From the NCBI GenBank assembly GCA_964415715.1, contig CAYQBK010000028.1:1-12664 (forward strand): a stretch of 12,664 bases of DNA, read 5' to 3'. This DNA comes from DALYDK01 sp964415715 (lineage in GTDB: Bacteria; Patescibacteriota; Saccharimonadia; Saccharimonadales; CAIOMD01). The position numbers were made by a program, and so were the translations under genes. The notes beneath the pieces are model-generated. The model saw nothing but the letters and a program-made list of their open reading frames with translations, had not been told where the DNA came from and ran no database searches. This document shows, in pieces, positions 5,908-12,390 of the stretch. Within the stretch, counting starts at the first letter, position 1; each line of letters starts with the position of its first letter.

Positions 5908-7395
5908 ATGACAGGCAAACTAATATCAATAACAACACCAAACCCAAATACTGATATTTCTGTTTGTAAAAAAATTAGCAATATACTTCGAGCTCATAAC
6001 AAAACAGTAACTACTGTATGTATCGACATAGGTTCTGCACCAATAGAAACAGTTTCACCGTACATCAGGAGCTTATTCGATATTAACACCAGGTATTCAA
6101 AACAAAAACTTTTATCTAGCAAACTAAATAGCTATGATTATGTTTTAGTTACTGGATATACAGCTACTAGCGTGCTAAACATATCTAGTGACCTGACCGA
6201 TAGCCAAACAAGTAAGTTTGTCAATTGGCTTGAAGACACTCAAAATACATCATACCAACTGCTGAAGCCATATAAACAGCTGGTAGTGCAAGGTAAAAAA
6301 GATAAATCATTGGCCTATTTATCAAATATCTATAAAAGTGCTCAGCTGTTCACCAATCCAAATAAAGCCGCAAAATTCGTTCTAGATCAGGATAAATGCA
6401 CTATTTTGTCTGACACATCTTCTAACAATACACAACCTACTATGTTGGGTGGCAAGCAAAGCACAGACACATTGTCGCTAGTTAATTCTGTTGAAGTTGA
6501 TCATAATAATTCCTATGAGCCGAGTAAATTTGATAAATCAGGATCTGTTACTATTAGTCTATATGAACTTATAAAAATAGTAGCTAGTGGCCAGTATATT
6601 GAGTTTGATATTTTACAAAATAGTGACACTGGCGACCGTGAGATTGTCGAACTGATAAACGCGCACCAACAAATATGCGCAACTGACGCTAGTGAATATA
6701 ATAAAAATATCTCATTGCCGTTATCTAGCAAGGTTCGAGTAGCAGAAAATATATATAAAATATCACCCAATGAAAATCTTGTCAGATTGCTATCAAATGA
6801 TAATGACCATTACCCGACATCAAATAGTGAAATTAAAATCAAATCAAATCCTAAAAACGATATTGAATTATCAAATATTATTATCGATACATACAGCTAT
6901 AATCAGCCTGAATCAAACTACAATCAACGAATGCGAGTTATTGAAACTTGGTCAATGAATGACTATCAAAACACTGGTGAATATGCTGCATTTACGTGTA
7001 CTGTTCAAACCGAATTAAGTCTATATGACATCTTTCTAATCTGTTCTAGCACAGGATCTATTGCGACCTGGAAACCACCAACACCAAGATTTGGCTATGT
7101 GGACTTTAGTGCCGAGAGCAATGTAGAGAGCTTAGTGCAAAAAATATTTGATGCCTCTACTACATACGCTTCAATCGCCGAGACAAAAGACATAGATCCT
7201 AGCCCGTGGCTATTGTTGGGTCACAATGTTCAAGCAACACTACACTTGAGCTGGCCAACTGTTAAGCTATTATTATCAAAAAGTTTAATCGGATATACAA
7301 GTAAAAAAACACAAGTCATAACTGAACAATTATACAGGCATATGTCTGAAAACTTCCCAATATTCAACGAATATTACACCAGTGAAAAAACCTAG
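5908..7395 (+). CDS. Uncharacterised protein; possible inactive thymidylate kinase-ThyX fusion
   Basis: 495 residues, rich in Ser, Asn, Ile and Lys. No domain is certain. The N-terminal ~150 residues follow the layout of dTMP kinase: a GKLISI strand at the start, helix and strand, LFDINTRYSKQK (56-67) where the kinase has its LxAADR helix, a strand YDYVLVTGY (76-84) where it has the DRY motif, and FVNWLEDTQ...LKPYKQLVVQ (104-128) like the F..WL..LE..KPD strand. The P-loop is gone (TTPNPNTD) and DRY is TGY. Residues about 345-490 follow ThyX: FTCTVQ...S, then PTPRFGYVDFS (391-401) at the SQRYVDFS position, and LLLGHN...TVKLLLSKS...EQLYRHM..NFPIF (435-485) like the C-terminal LP/LL/R/AQ.EIR helices, but RHRxxS is absent. 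Residues 150-345 are unassigned. If correct, this is a non-catalytic dTMP-synthesis relative, perhaps structural or regulatory. Start: ATG 5908 after a short leader, no Shine-Dalgarno. The fusion reading is inference. Confidence 0.4.
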   Translation: MTGKLISITTPNPNTDISVCKKISNILRAHNKTVTTVCIDIGSAPIETVSPYIRSLFDINTRYSKQKLLSSKLNSYDYVLVTGYTATSVLNISSDLTDSQTSKFVNWLEDTQNTSYQLLKPYKQLVVQGKKDKSLAYLSNIYKSAQLFTNPNKAAKFVLDQDKCTILSDTSSNNTQPTMLGGKQSTDTLSLVNSVEVDHNNSYEPSKFDKSGSVTISLYELIKIVASGQYIEFDILQNSDTGDREIVELINAHQQICATDASEYNKNISLPLSSKVRVAENIYKISPNENLVRLLSNDNDHYPTSNSEIKIKSNPKNDIELSNIIIDTYSYNQPESNYNQRMRVIETWSMNDYQNTGEYAAFTCTVQTELSLYDIFLICSSTGSIATWKPPTPRFGYVDFSAESNVESLVQKIFDASTTYASIAETKDIDPSPWLLLGHNVQATLHLSWPTVKLLLSKSLIGYTSKKTQVITEQLYRHMSENFPIFNEYYTSEKT

Positions 7396-7404
7396 TAGAA
7401 AAAC

Positions 7405-7433
7405 TTGCTAAATATACACTAATGTATTAATAT
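7405..7433 (+). promoter_or_regulatory. Probable rplJ-rplL promoter
   Basis: TTGCTA (7405-7410, 4/6), 17-base spacer, TAATAT (7428-7433, 4/6). It begins 10 bases after the stop of the preceding gene and just ahead of the L10 leader, where a promoter is required. Overlapping alternatives such as TATGTT at 7431 cannot be excluded. Confidence 0.45.
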
Positions 7434-7445
7434 GTTAGTTGATTT

Positions 7446-7489
7446 ACCAAAGACAGCGACAGGTTTATGCCTTAATATGTCGCCGAGGT
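7446..7489 (+). ncRNA. Ribosomal protein L10 leader (L10-L12 binding RNA)
   Basis: ACCAAAGACAGC (7446-7457) and GCCGAGGT (7482-7489) flank a helix formed by GCGACA (7456-7461) and TGTCGC (7478-7483), with CTTAATA on the return side. The AAGACAGC ... CTTAA ... GCCGAGGT order is the conserved core of L10 leaders in Firmicutes and others, including the kink-turn side. The L10(L12)4 complex binds it to reduce rplJL expression. It is followed 20 bases on by a terminator and lies about 130 bases before rplJ, as expected. Match is from memory of the consensus. Confidence 0.75.
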
Positions 7490-7509
7490 TACATACAATT
7501 GTAATTTAC

Positions 7510-7538
7510 AGTCTTTAGTATTTTCTAAAGACTTTTTT
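7510..7538 (+). terminator. Attenuator terminator in the rplJ leader
   Basis: AGTCTTTAG (7510-7518) pairs perfectly with CTAAAGACT (7525-7533), loop TATTTT, and six T run to 7538. It stands between the L10 leader and rplJ, so it should be a regulated terminator. GTCTTT of its 5' arm can instead pair with AAAGAC (7449-7454) in the L10 site, giving an antiterminator. Confidence 0.8.
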
Positions 7539-7550
7539 GGTAGTAGATCA

Positions 7551-7595
7551 TTTACAAACATAGAACAAATTGTTCTATAAGGTCGAATTTGTAAA
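7551..7595 (+). repeat. Nested inverted repeats just before rplJ
   Basis: TTTACAAA (7551-7558) matches TTTGTAAA (7588-7595). Inside, ATAGAACAA (7560-7568) matches TTGTTCTAT (7570-7578) around a single A. The inner pair is perfect over 9 bp (a tight RNA loop would open it to about 8 bp). The structure ends 9 bases before the rplJ Shine-Dalgarno and could act on DNA as an operator or on RNA as a processing or initiation control element. Confidence 0.5.
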
Positions 7596-7617
7596 ATAAT
7601 AACTGAAGGGAATAACA

Positions 7618-8139
7618 ATGGCATTAACAAAAGAGGAAAAATCAGCTGTAGTAAATGAGATCTGTGGTTTACTTACTGAGTCTAAAATGACAGTTGTGGC
7701 CAACTATAAAGGCATCACTGTCAAATCTATACAAGCTCTCCGTAAGTCAGCCAAGGAAAATGGAACAACAGTCAAAGTCGTAAAAAATCGCCTTGTAAAA
7801 CAAGCGCTAAAAAATGTCGATGCACTAAAGGATGTTGAGGTATCAGAGCTAAAAGAGCAACTTCTATATGCATTTAACAGCGCTGATGAAGTCGCACCAG
7901 CTAAAGCTTTAAATGATTTTGCCAAAAATGAACCAGCCTTAAATTTTATCGGCGCTATCACTGCCGAAGGTGTGTTTATTTCAAAAGATGAAGTCAAGGC
8001 TCTTGCTAGCCTACCAAGCAAAAACCAACTTGTCGCAGGTATTATCAATACTTTGCAATCACCGCTACGCAATAGCCTAAGTGCACTTGGAGGCAACCTG
8101 CATGGCTACCTGCAAGCAATAGAAGCATCCAAATCATAA
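7618..8139 (+). CDS. rplJ: 50S ribosomal protein L10
   Basis: Stalk base protein: its N-terminal domain binds 23S rRNA and its own leader, and its C-terminal helix carries L7/L12 dimers. 173 residues, normal. The N-terminus MALTKEEKSAVVNEI, VVANYKGITVKSIQALRK and VVKNRLVKQAL (about 55-65) are typical L10. A long C-terminal helix from about 135 (NQLVAGIINTLQSPL) to 173 is the L12 platform. GAAGGG (7605-7610) lies 7 bases before ATG 7618. It follows a leader with L10 site and attenuator and precedes rplL by 24 bases, one operon. Confidence 0.97.
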   Translation: MALTKEEKSAVVNEICGLLTESKMTVVANYKGITVKSIQALRKSAKENGTTVKVVKNRLVKQALKNVDALKDVEVSELKEQLLYAFNSADEVAPAKALNDFAKNEPALNFIGAITAEGVFISKDEVKALASLPSKNQLVAGIINTLQSPLRNSLSALGGNLHGYLQAIEASKS

Positions 8140-8163
8140 TAACTAAGTCATAAGGAGAATCAC

Positions 8164-8538
8164 ATGGCAGATCTAAAAAAATTAGCCGAAGAGCTAGTAA
8201 ACCTAACCGTACTAGAAGTCAACGAACTTGGTACAATACTTAAAGAAGAATATAACATTGAACCAGCTGCCGCAGCTGTTGCTGTAGCAGCCGCACCTAC
8301 AGAATCAGCCGCCGTTGCTGATGAGAAAAGCGAATATGATGTTGTCCTAAAAGATGCCGGTGCCCAAAAAGTAGCTGTCATTAAGGCTGTTAAAGAAATC
8401 ACCAGCCTAGGCCTAGGCGAATCCAAGGCGATTGTTGATGGCGCACCAAAGCCTGTACTTGAAAAGGCTAAAAAAGAAGATGCTGAAGCTGCCAAGAAAA
8501 AGCTTGAAGAAGCTGGCGCAACAGTAGAGCTAGTCTAG
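8164..8538 (+). CDS. rplL: 50S ribosomal protein L7/L12
   Basis: Multicopy stalk protein that recruits and activates translational GTPases. 124 residues. N-terminal dimerisation helices occupy about 1-33 (LKKLAEELVNLTVLEVNEL), an Ala-rich hinge about 36-55, and the globular C-terminal domain about 56-124, with EYDVVLKDAGAQKVAVIKAVKEIT and LGLGESKAIVDGAPKPV factor-binding residues intact. AAGGAG at 8152-8157 is the strongest ribosome binding site of the window, fitting the need for more L12 than L10. Second gene of the rplJ operon; a hairpin follows its stop by 13 bases. Confidence 0.98.
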   Translation: MADLKKLAEELVNLTVLEVNELGTILKEEYNIEPAAAAVAVAAAPTESAAVADEKSEYDVVLKDAGAQKVAVIKAVKEITSLGLGESKAIVDGAPKPVLEKAKKEDAEAAKKKLEEAGATVELV

Positions 8539-8551
8539 TACTCACTAAAAT

Positions 8552-8588
8552 ATTTAAACAGCACATCATTTAGGTGTGCTGTTTAAAT
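8552..8588 (+). terminator. Long hairpin after rplL, probable terminator
   Basis: ATTTAAACAGCACA (8552-8565) pairs with TGTGCTGTTTAAAT (8575-8588), a perfect 14-bp stem with a 9-base loop. There is no T-tract after the full stem, but the shorter CAGCACA/TGTGCTG stem is followed by TTTAAAT, which would act as a weak U-tract. It may also protect the 3' end of the mRNA. Confidence 0.6.
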
Positions 8589-8593
8589 GCTAC

Positions 8594-8602
8594 TTATCCA
8601 CA
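8594..8602 (+). other. Consensus DnaA box
   Basis: TTATCCACA, a perfect match to the E. coli DnaA-binding 9-mer, lies in the gap after rplL, 27 bases before the next promoter. It is the only perfect copy I see on either strand of the window, so this is not an origin; a regulatory or DnaA-titration site, or chance, is possible. Confidence 0.35.
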
Positions 8603-8628
8603 GTTATTAATAATATGACTAGACATTA

Positions 8629-8659
8629 TTGACAGTGTGTGATATGTTATTGGTATTAT
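8629..8659 (+). promoter_or_regulatory. Promoter of the 8702-9211 gene
   Basis: A perfect TTGACA at 8629-8634 and extended -10 TGG-TATTAT at 8651-8659. The spacer is 19 bases, long, but the TGn extension compensates. Start near 8666 gives a leader of about 35 bases. Confidence 0.6.
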
Positions 8660-8701
8660 TAGTAAGTGGAGTAAACAAACACTAGAATAGGATAAACTGC
8701 G

Positions 8702-9211
8702 ATGTCCGATGTACCAGAGAAACAAATCAAACGGCTAAAGAGCCTGATAACCGAAGCTGAAACCAATTTGGCTGCTGCGAAAGAATTATTATTAAGTCTG
8801 GTTGGTGAAGACCCAGATATGGTCGCAACTGCTCGTGAAAGCGTTTCAGGCAAAGTATTGGAGGGCGTATTTGATGGCCAAAATATGGTAGGTAGTGACG
8901 GTAAAACTTATCCTGTACCAGCTAACTACGCCAGTAAATCAAAGCTAGTTCAAGGTGATATCCTAAAACTTACCATTGGCGACGATGGAGCATTTCTATA
9001 CAAGCAAATTGGTCCAATACCCCGCAAGCAGTTGGTTGGTGTTCTTATCCAAAAAGAGGGTCATTATTACGTCGACGTAAATGGTCACGACTACCGAGTC
9101 TTGTTGGCTAGCGTTACATACTTCAAGGGCAAGCCTGGCGATCAAATCAGCATCAACGTGCCAGAAGATGATGCCGATGCCGAATGGGCCGCTATTGAAG
9201 CTGCCCTATAA
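8702..9211 (+). CDS. Conserved two-repeat protein of unknown function
   Basis: 169 residues, no signal peptide or membrane segment, so cytoplasmic. Residues about 5-32 form a likely coiled coil (KQIKRLKSLITEAETNLAAA). Two copies of a beta-rich unit follow: 53-92 and 111-153. Each has L-x-G-V, then G-x-x-Y-x-V (67-72; 128-133), then exactly 12 residues, then GD (85-86; 146-147). The acidic tail DDADAEWAAIEAAL ends the chain. I recall hypothetical proteins with the GVFDGQNM..GK.YPVP.NYASKSKL block in many Patescibacteria, but cannot verify it and know no function. AGGA (8689-8692) precedes ATG 8702. It has its own promoter and terminator, so it is a single-gene unit between the ribosomal and replication genes. 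Confidence 0.85.
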   Translation: MSDVPEKQIKRLKSLITEAETNLAAAKELLLSLVGEDPDMVATARESVSGKVLEGVFDGQNMVGSDGKTYPVPANYASKSKLVQGDILKLTIGDDGAFLYKQIGPIPRKQLVGVLIQKEGHYYVDVNGHDYRVLLASVTYFKGKPGDQISINVPEDDADAEWAAIEAAL

Positions 9212-9239
9212 TCATAGTTTAAGCACAACAAGAATATAT

Positions 9240-9268
9240 AAAACCGTCTATCAAATGGACGGTTTTTT
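9240..9268 (+). terminator. Rho-independent terminator
   Basis: AAACCGTC (9241-9248) pairs with GACGGTTT (9258-9265) around a 9-base loop, with a T-run to 9268. It is 28 bases after the preceding gene and insulates dnaX. Confidence 0.85.
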
Positions 9269-9281
9269 GTAGTAACTACAA

Positions 9282-9310
9282 CAGACATTTATTAAGCTAG
9301 CGATTATAAT
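9282..9310 (+). promoter_or_regulatory. Promoter of dnaX-dnaB
   Basis: CAGACA (9282-9287, 4/6), exact 17-base spacer, TATAAT (9305-9310). Start near 9317 gives a leader of about 40 bases to ATG 9358. Confidence 0.55.
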
Positions 9311-9357
9311 AATAGCTATAGTTGCAATAAACACAAATGTTGAGTAAGGGGAAACAA

Positions 9358-10911
9358 ATGTCACAAGCTTTGTATCGCAAATATCGTCCAAGGTCGCTAG
9401 ACCAAATAGTTGGGCAAAAATCAATAGTCACTTCACTAAAAAACGCCCGTGATACTAACAATATTAGCCATGCATATCTTTTCACAGGTCCACGTGGAAC
9501 CGGAAAAACATCTATTGCTAGAATACTTGCTTTTGAATTAAACAATATTCCCTACAATACAGAAGATTTACCCTTAGATATCATTGAAGTAGATGCGGCA
9601 AGTAACAGGGGCATAGATGAAATACGCGATTTGCGAGAAAAGGTTCGAACAGCCCCAACTAGCTCGAAATACAAAGTTTATATTATTGATGAAGTTCATA
9701 TGCTTACCACTCAAGCATTCAATGCACTACTAAAAACTTTAGAAGAACCCCCGGCTCATGTAATTTTTATACTAGCCACGACCGAATCACACAAATTGCC
9801 AGAAACTATTATTTCTCGGACTGAGCAATATCATTTTAAATTGGCAAGCATGCCAGAAGTGCAGGGGCATCTTCGATCTATTGCCGATACAGAGGCTATA
9901 AATATTGAGCAGTCAGCGCTTGATCTGATAGCAGAACACAGCGGGGGCAGCCTTCGTGACTCACTCAGCCTACTAGACCAAGCTAGACATCTACATACAG
10001 ATATTATAACTAGTAACGACATAGTATTGTCGCTAGGCCTACCTACTCCTGAGCTAGTCGATAGTTTAATATACAGTATTGAAAAAGCTGAACCGGCAAC
10101 TATAGTCAAAAATCTAAAGGAATCAGACAATAATGGAGTCTCGGTTAGTATATTAGTCAATGCACTACTAAAACAACTTCAAACAATATTACTTACTAAA
10201 ACAAGTAGGCTCAATAAAAAAATAACAATCAAATTAATGCAAGATTTGCTAACAGTAGAATCAAGTTCGAAACCATATCTCAGTCTAGAGATATGTCTGC
10301 TTGATGCACTGTTTGACCAAAATCCAAATATTACCCATGTAAATGAGTCATATGTGCCAACCCCCCCCTTGACATTATCAACTGAAATACCGAAGAGTAA
10401 AAAATCAACCACTGACAAAGCAAAGGAAATTGATGTTACGGTAAATCTTCAAACCAGTGTGTCGGAACCACAACCACTGTATATAGCTACGGATAACAAG
10501 CCGAAGATAGCAACAACTACTGTGTCATCAAATAATAACCAGCTTGATATTCAGACATGGAACAATGTACTTGAAGATTTACGAAAAACCCATAACACAA
10601 TATACAGTATAGTTCGCATGGCCAAACTCGATGAATCTAAACTTGATAGCAATATTATTAGTCTTGAATTTCAATTTCCATTTCACAAAAAACGAATATC
10701 AGAAAATAAGAATCAACAGGTTATTGTAAACACGCTTCAAAAATTTGATATAAGAAACTATGAAATTGTTTGTACCACCACCTCAAAAAACAATCCAAAA
10801 CCTGCACTAGTATCAGCCGATATGTCATCAGAGCTAGTATCTAACGGGCTGGATGGTAATGTTTTAGATCAAATAAAAAACGTTTTTGGCAATGCAGAGA
10901 TGATAGAATAG
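9358..10911 (+). CDS. dnaX: DNA polymerase III subunit gamma/tau, zinc-less form
   Basis: ATPase motor of the clamp loader, which opens the beta clamp and (tau) tethers polymerase and DnaB. 517 residues. Walker A GPRGTGKT (44-51), Walker B YIIDEVH (108-114), sensor 1 LATTES (139-144) and sensor 2 GGSLRD (196-201) are present. The four-cysteine zinc module usually between Walker A and DVIEIDAASNRG is missing: only about 14 residues (60-73), no cysteine. The SRC motif reads SRT (153-155). The collar domain ends near 325; a polar linker about 338-398 leads to a C-terminal DnaX-like domain (about 400-477). I chose ATG 9358, with a GGGG-type ribosome binding site at 9347-9350, over ATG 9337, whose seven extra residues come from that site. 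Eight C at codons 335-337 sit at the collar/linker junction. dnaB follows by 7 bases. Confidence 0.95.
   Translation: MSQALYRKYRPRSLDQIVGQKSIVTSLKNARDTNNISHAYLFTGPRGTGKTSIARILAFELNNIPYNTEDLPLDIIEVDAASNRGIDEIRDLREKVRTAPTSSKYKVYIIDEVHMLTTQAFNALLKTLEEPPAHVIFILATTESHKLPETIISRTEQYHFKLASMPEVQGHLRSIADTEAINIEQSALDLIAEHSGGSLRDSLSLLDQARHLHTDIITSNDIVLSLGLPTPELVDSLIYSIEKAEPATIVKNLKESDNNGVSVSILVNALLKQLQTILLTKTSRLNKKITIKLMQDLLTVESSSKPYLSLEICLLDALFDQNPNITHVNESYVPTPPLTLSTEIPKSKKSTTDKAKEIDVTVNLQTSVSEPQPLYIATDNKPKIATTTVSSNNNQLDIQTWNNVLEDLRKTHNTIYSIVRMAKLDESKLDSNIISLEFQFPFHKKRISENKNQQVIVNTLQKFDIRNYEIVCTTTSKNNPKPALVSADMSSELVSNGLDGNVLDQIKNVFGNAEMIE
10361..10368 (+). other. Eight-C run in dnaX, candidate slippage site
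   Basis: The run fills codons 335-337 (ACC CCC CCC). Losing one C gives TGA at 10370-10372 at once; gaining one, or a -1 ribosomal shift, gives five further codons and TGA at 10383-10385. Either would make a gamma-like product of 337 or 342 residues ending just after the collar domain. Confidence 0.45.
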
Positions 10912-10918
10912 GTTTAAC

Positions 10919-12289
10919 ATGGCTGAAAAAGTTGGAAAACTACCACCCCAAAACCTTGACGCAGAGAGCTCTCTACTAGGCGCAATACTTATTGATGCAG
11001 ATGCTATTGTCCGTGTCGCAGATATTATTGGAGTACAAGATTTTTATGATGAACGCCACCAACGGATATTTGAAGCCATAAATAAACTGTACAATAAACA
11101 CAGCCCGCTCGACATACTAACCTTGTATAATCAGCTAAAAGAAGATGGCTTTTTAGATATCGTTGGTGGGGCTAGCTATCTGACCGAATTAACCAACTAC
11201 GTCCCAACCGCTGCGCACGTCGAACAATATGCCGAAATAGTTTCACAAAAAGCCCTACGTCGACGACTCATAAAAGCAAGCCAAGAAATGGTCGGCATGG
11301 GCTATGATGAAACACAAACCGTCCAGGCTCTTATTGAGGAGGCTGAAGCCCAACTATTCCAAGTTAGTCAAGCGCACGTAAAACAAGACATTGCTTCTAT
11401 TGAAGACATCTTAGCTGAAAGTTTTGAAAGACTAGATGAACTCCATAAAGACAAAGGCAAAATCCGTGGTATACCAACAGGTCTTAAAGATGTCGACAAT
11501 ATATTGGCTGGACTTCAACGTAGTGACCTTATAATAATTGCCGCCCGTCCAAGTATGGGTAAAACAGCTTTAACTCTCAATCTAGCACATAATATTGCCA
11601 CCAAAGCCCAACAGCCAGTTTTGATATTTGCCCTAGAAATGAGCAAAGAACAACTAGTAGATCGTATGTTATCTATGGAGTCAGGGGTTGATGCCTGGAA
11701 TATACGCACCGGGAATCTTAGTGATAATGATTTTGAACGTATTGGTCAGGCTATGGGAACATTGTCTGAGGCGCCAATATTTATTGATGACTCACCTGGC
11801 ATTACCGTCAGTGACTTACGCACAAAAGCTCGCCGAGAGCAGCACAAACAACAGCTTGGATGTATTATGGTTGACTACCTACAGCTTATGAGTGGAGGCT
11901 CACGGTTTGGTGGAGACGGCAATCGAGTGCAGGAAATATCAGAGATAAGCCGTGGCCTAAAAGCTATTGCCCGAGAATTAAACGTACCAGTAGTAGCACT
12001 AAGCCAACTAAGCCGTTCTGTCGAATCACGGAGCCCCCAGATACCGCAACTTGCTGATTTGCGCGAGTCTGGCTCAATAGAGCAAGACGCCGATGTGGTA
12101 GCATTTATTTACCGCGAAGATTATTACAATCCCGAAACTGATAGAAAAAACATCACCGACCTACTAATAAAAAAACATCGTAATGGCCCAACAGGCAACG
12201 TAGAGTTATATTTTGATCGTGAACGACAGCGTTTTAAAAGTCTGGACAAACGCCAGTCTAGTGGGATACGTGACCCGTTTGATAACTAA
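10919..12289 (+). CDS. dnaB: Replicative DNA helicase DnaB
   Basis: Hexameric 5'-3' helicase that unwinds the fork and binds primase and tau. 456 residues, normal. The N-terminal domain is about 8-110 (PPQNLDAESSLLGAIL, the usual start), a linker about 150-185, and the RecA-like motor about 185-440. Visible motifs are GIPTGLKDVD (184-193), Walker A ARPSMGKTA (209-217), catalytic E of FALEMS (237-242), Walker B IMVDYLQLM (316-324), SQLSRSVESR (362-371) with LADLRESGSIEQDAD (378-392), and the KHRNGPTG arginine-finger region (419-426). No intein interrupts it. ATG 10919 is 7 bases after the dnaX stop with only a weak AGG, so coupled translation is likely. Pairing with dnaX in one operon links helicase and clamp loader. 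Confidence 0.97.
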   Translation: MAEKVGKLPPQNLDAESSLLGAILIDADAIVRVADIIGVQDFYDERHQRIFEAINKLYNKHSPLDILTLYNQLKEDGFLDIVGGASYLTELTNYVPTAAHVEQYAEIVSQKALRRRLIKASQEMVGMGYDETQTVQALIEEAEAQLFQVSQAHVKQDIASIEDILAESFERLDELHKDKGKIRGIPTGLKDVDNILAGLQRSDLIIIAARPSMGKTALTLNLAHNIATKAQQPVLIFALEMSKEQLVDRMLSMESGVDAWNIRTGNLSDNDFERIGQAMGTLSEAPIFIDDSPGITVSDLRTKARREQHKQQLGCIMVDYLQLMSGGSRFGGDGNRVQEISEISRGLKAIARELNVPVVALSQLSRSVESRSPQIPQLADLRESGSIEQDADVVAFIYREDYYNPETDRKNITDLLIKKHRNGPTGNVELYFDRERQRFKSLDKRQSSGIRDPFDN

Positions 12290-12370
12290 ACCCATAGCAA
12301 TTGATCATTTTTTTTGTTGTATACATACCCCAGATTGGCTGTATGAAATGCAAAATAGTTGAAATTCCTA

Positions 12371-12376
12371 TATAAT
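12371..12376 (+). promoter_or_regulatory. -10 element before the last gene
   Basis: TATAAT 14 bases before ATG 12391, with no good -35 at 17 bases. The 101-base gap after dnaB also holds eight T (12308-12315) but no convincing GC-rich hairpin, so a terminator there is unproven. Confidence 0.4.
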
Positions 12377-12390
12377 ATCCAGGTAATTGT

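Noticed and set aside
8160..8495. Open minus-strand frame of 111 codons opposite rplL
   Set aside because: Ser/Ala-rich shadow of an Ala/Lys-rich gene with biased codons; no promoter or ribosome site and rplL is certain.
8594..8660. Replication origin near the DnaA box
   Set aside because: Only one perfect box, no cluster and no long AT-rich unwinding block; dnaA/dnaN are absent.
9337..9357. Upstream ATG of dnaX (seven extra residues)
   Set aside because: These codons encode the GGGG ribosome binding site itself, and DnaX proteins normally begin at the MSQALYRKYRP type start.
12298..12320. Terminator after dnaB with eight T
   Set aside because: No stable stem directly before the T-run; only small AT palindromes.
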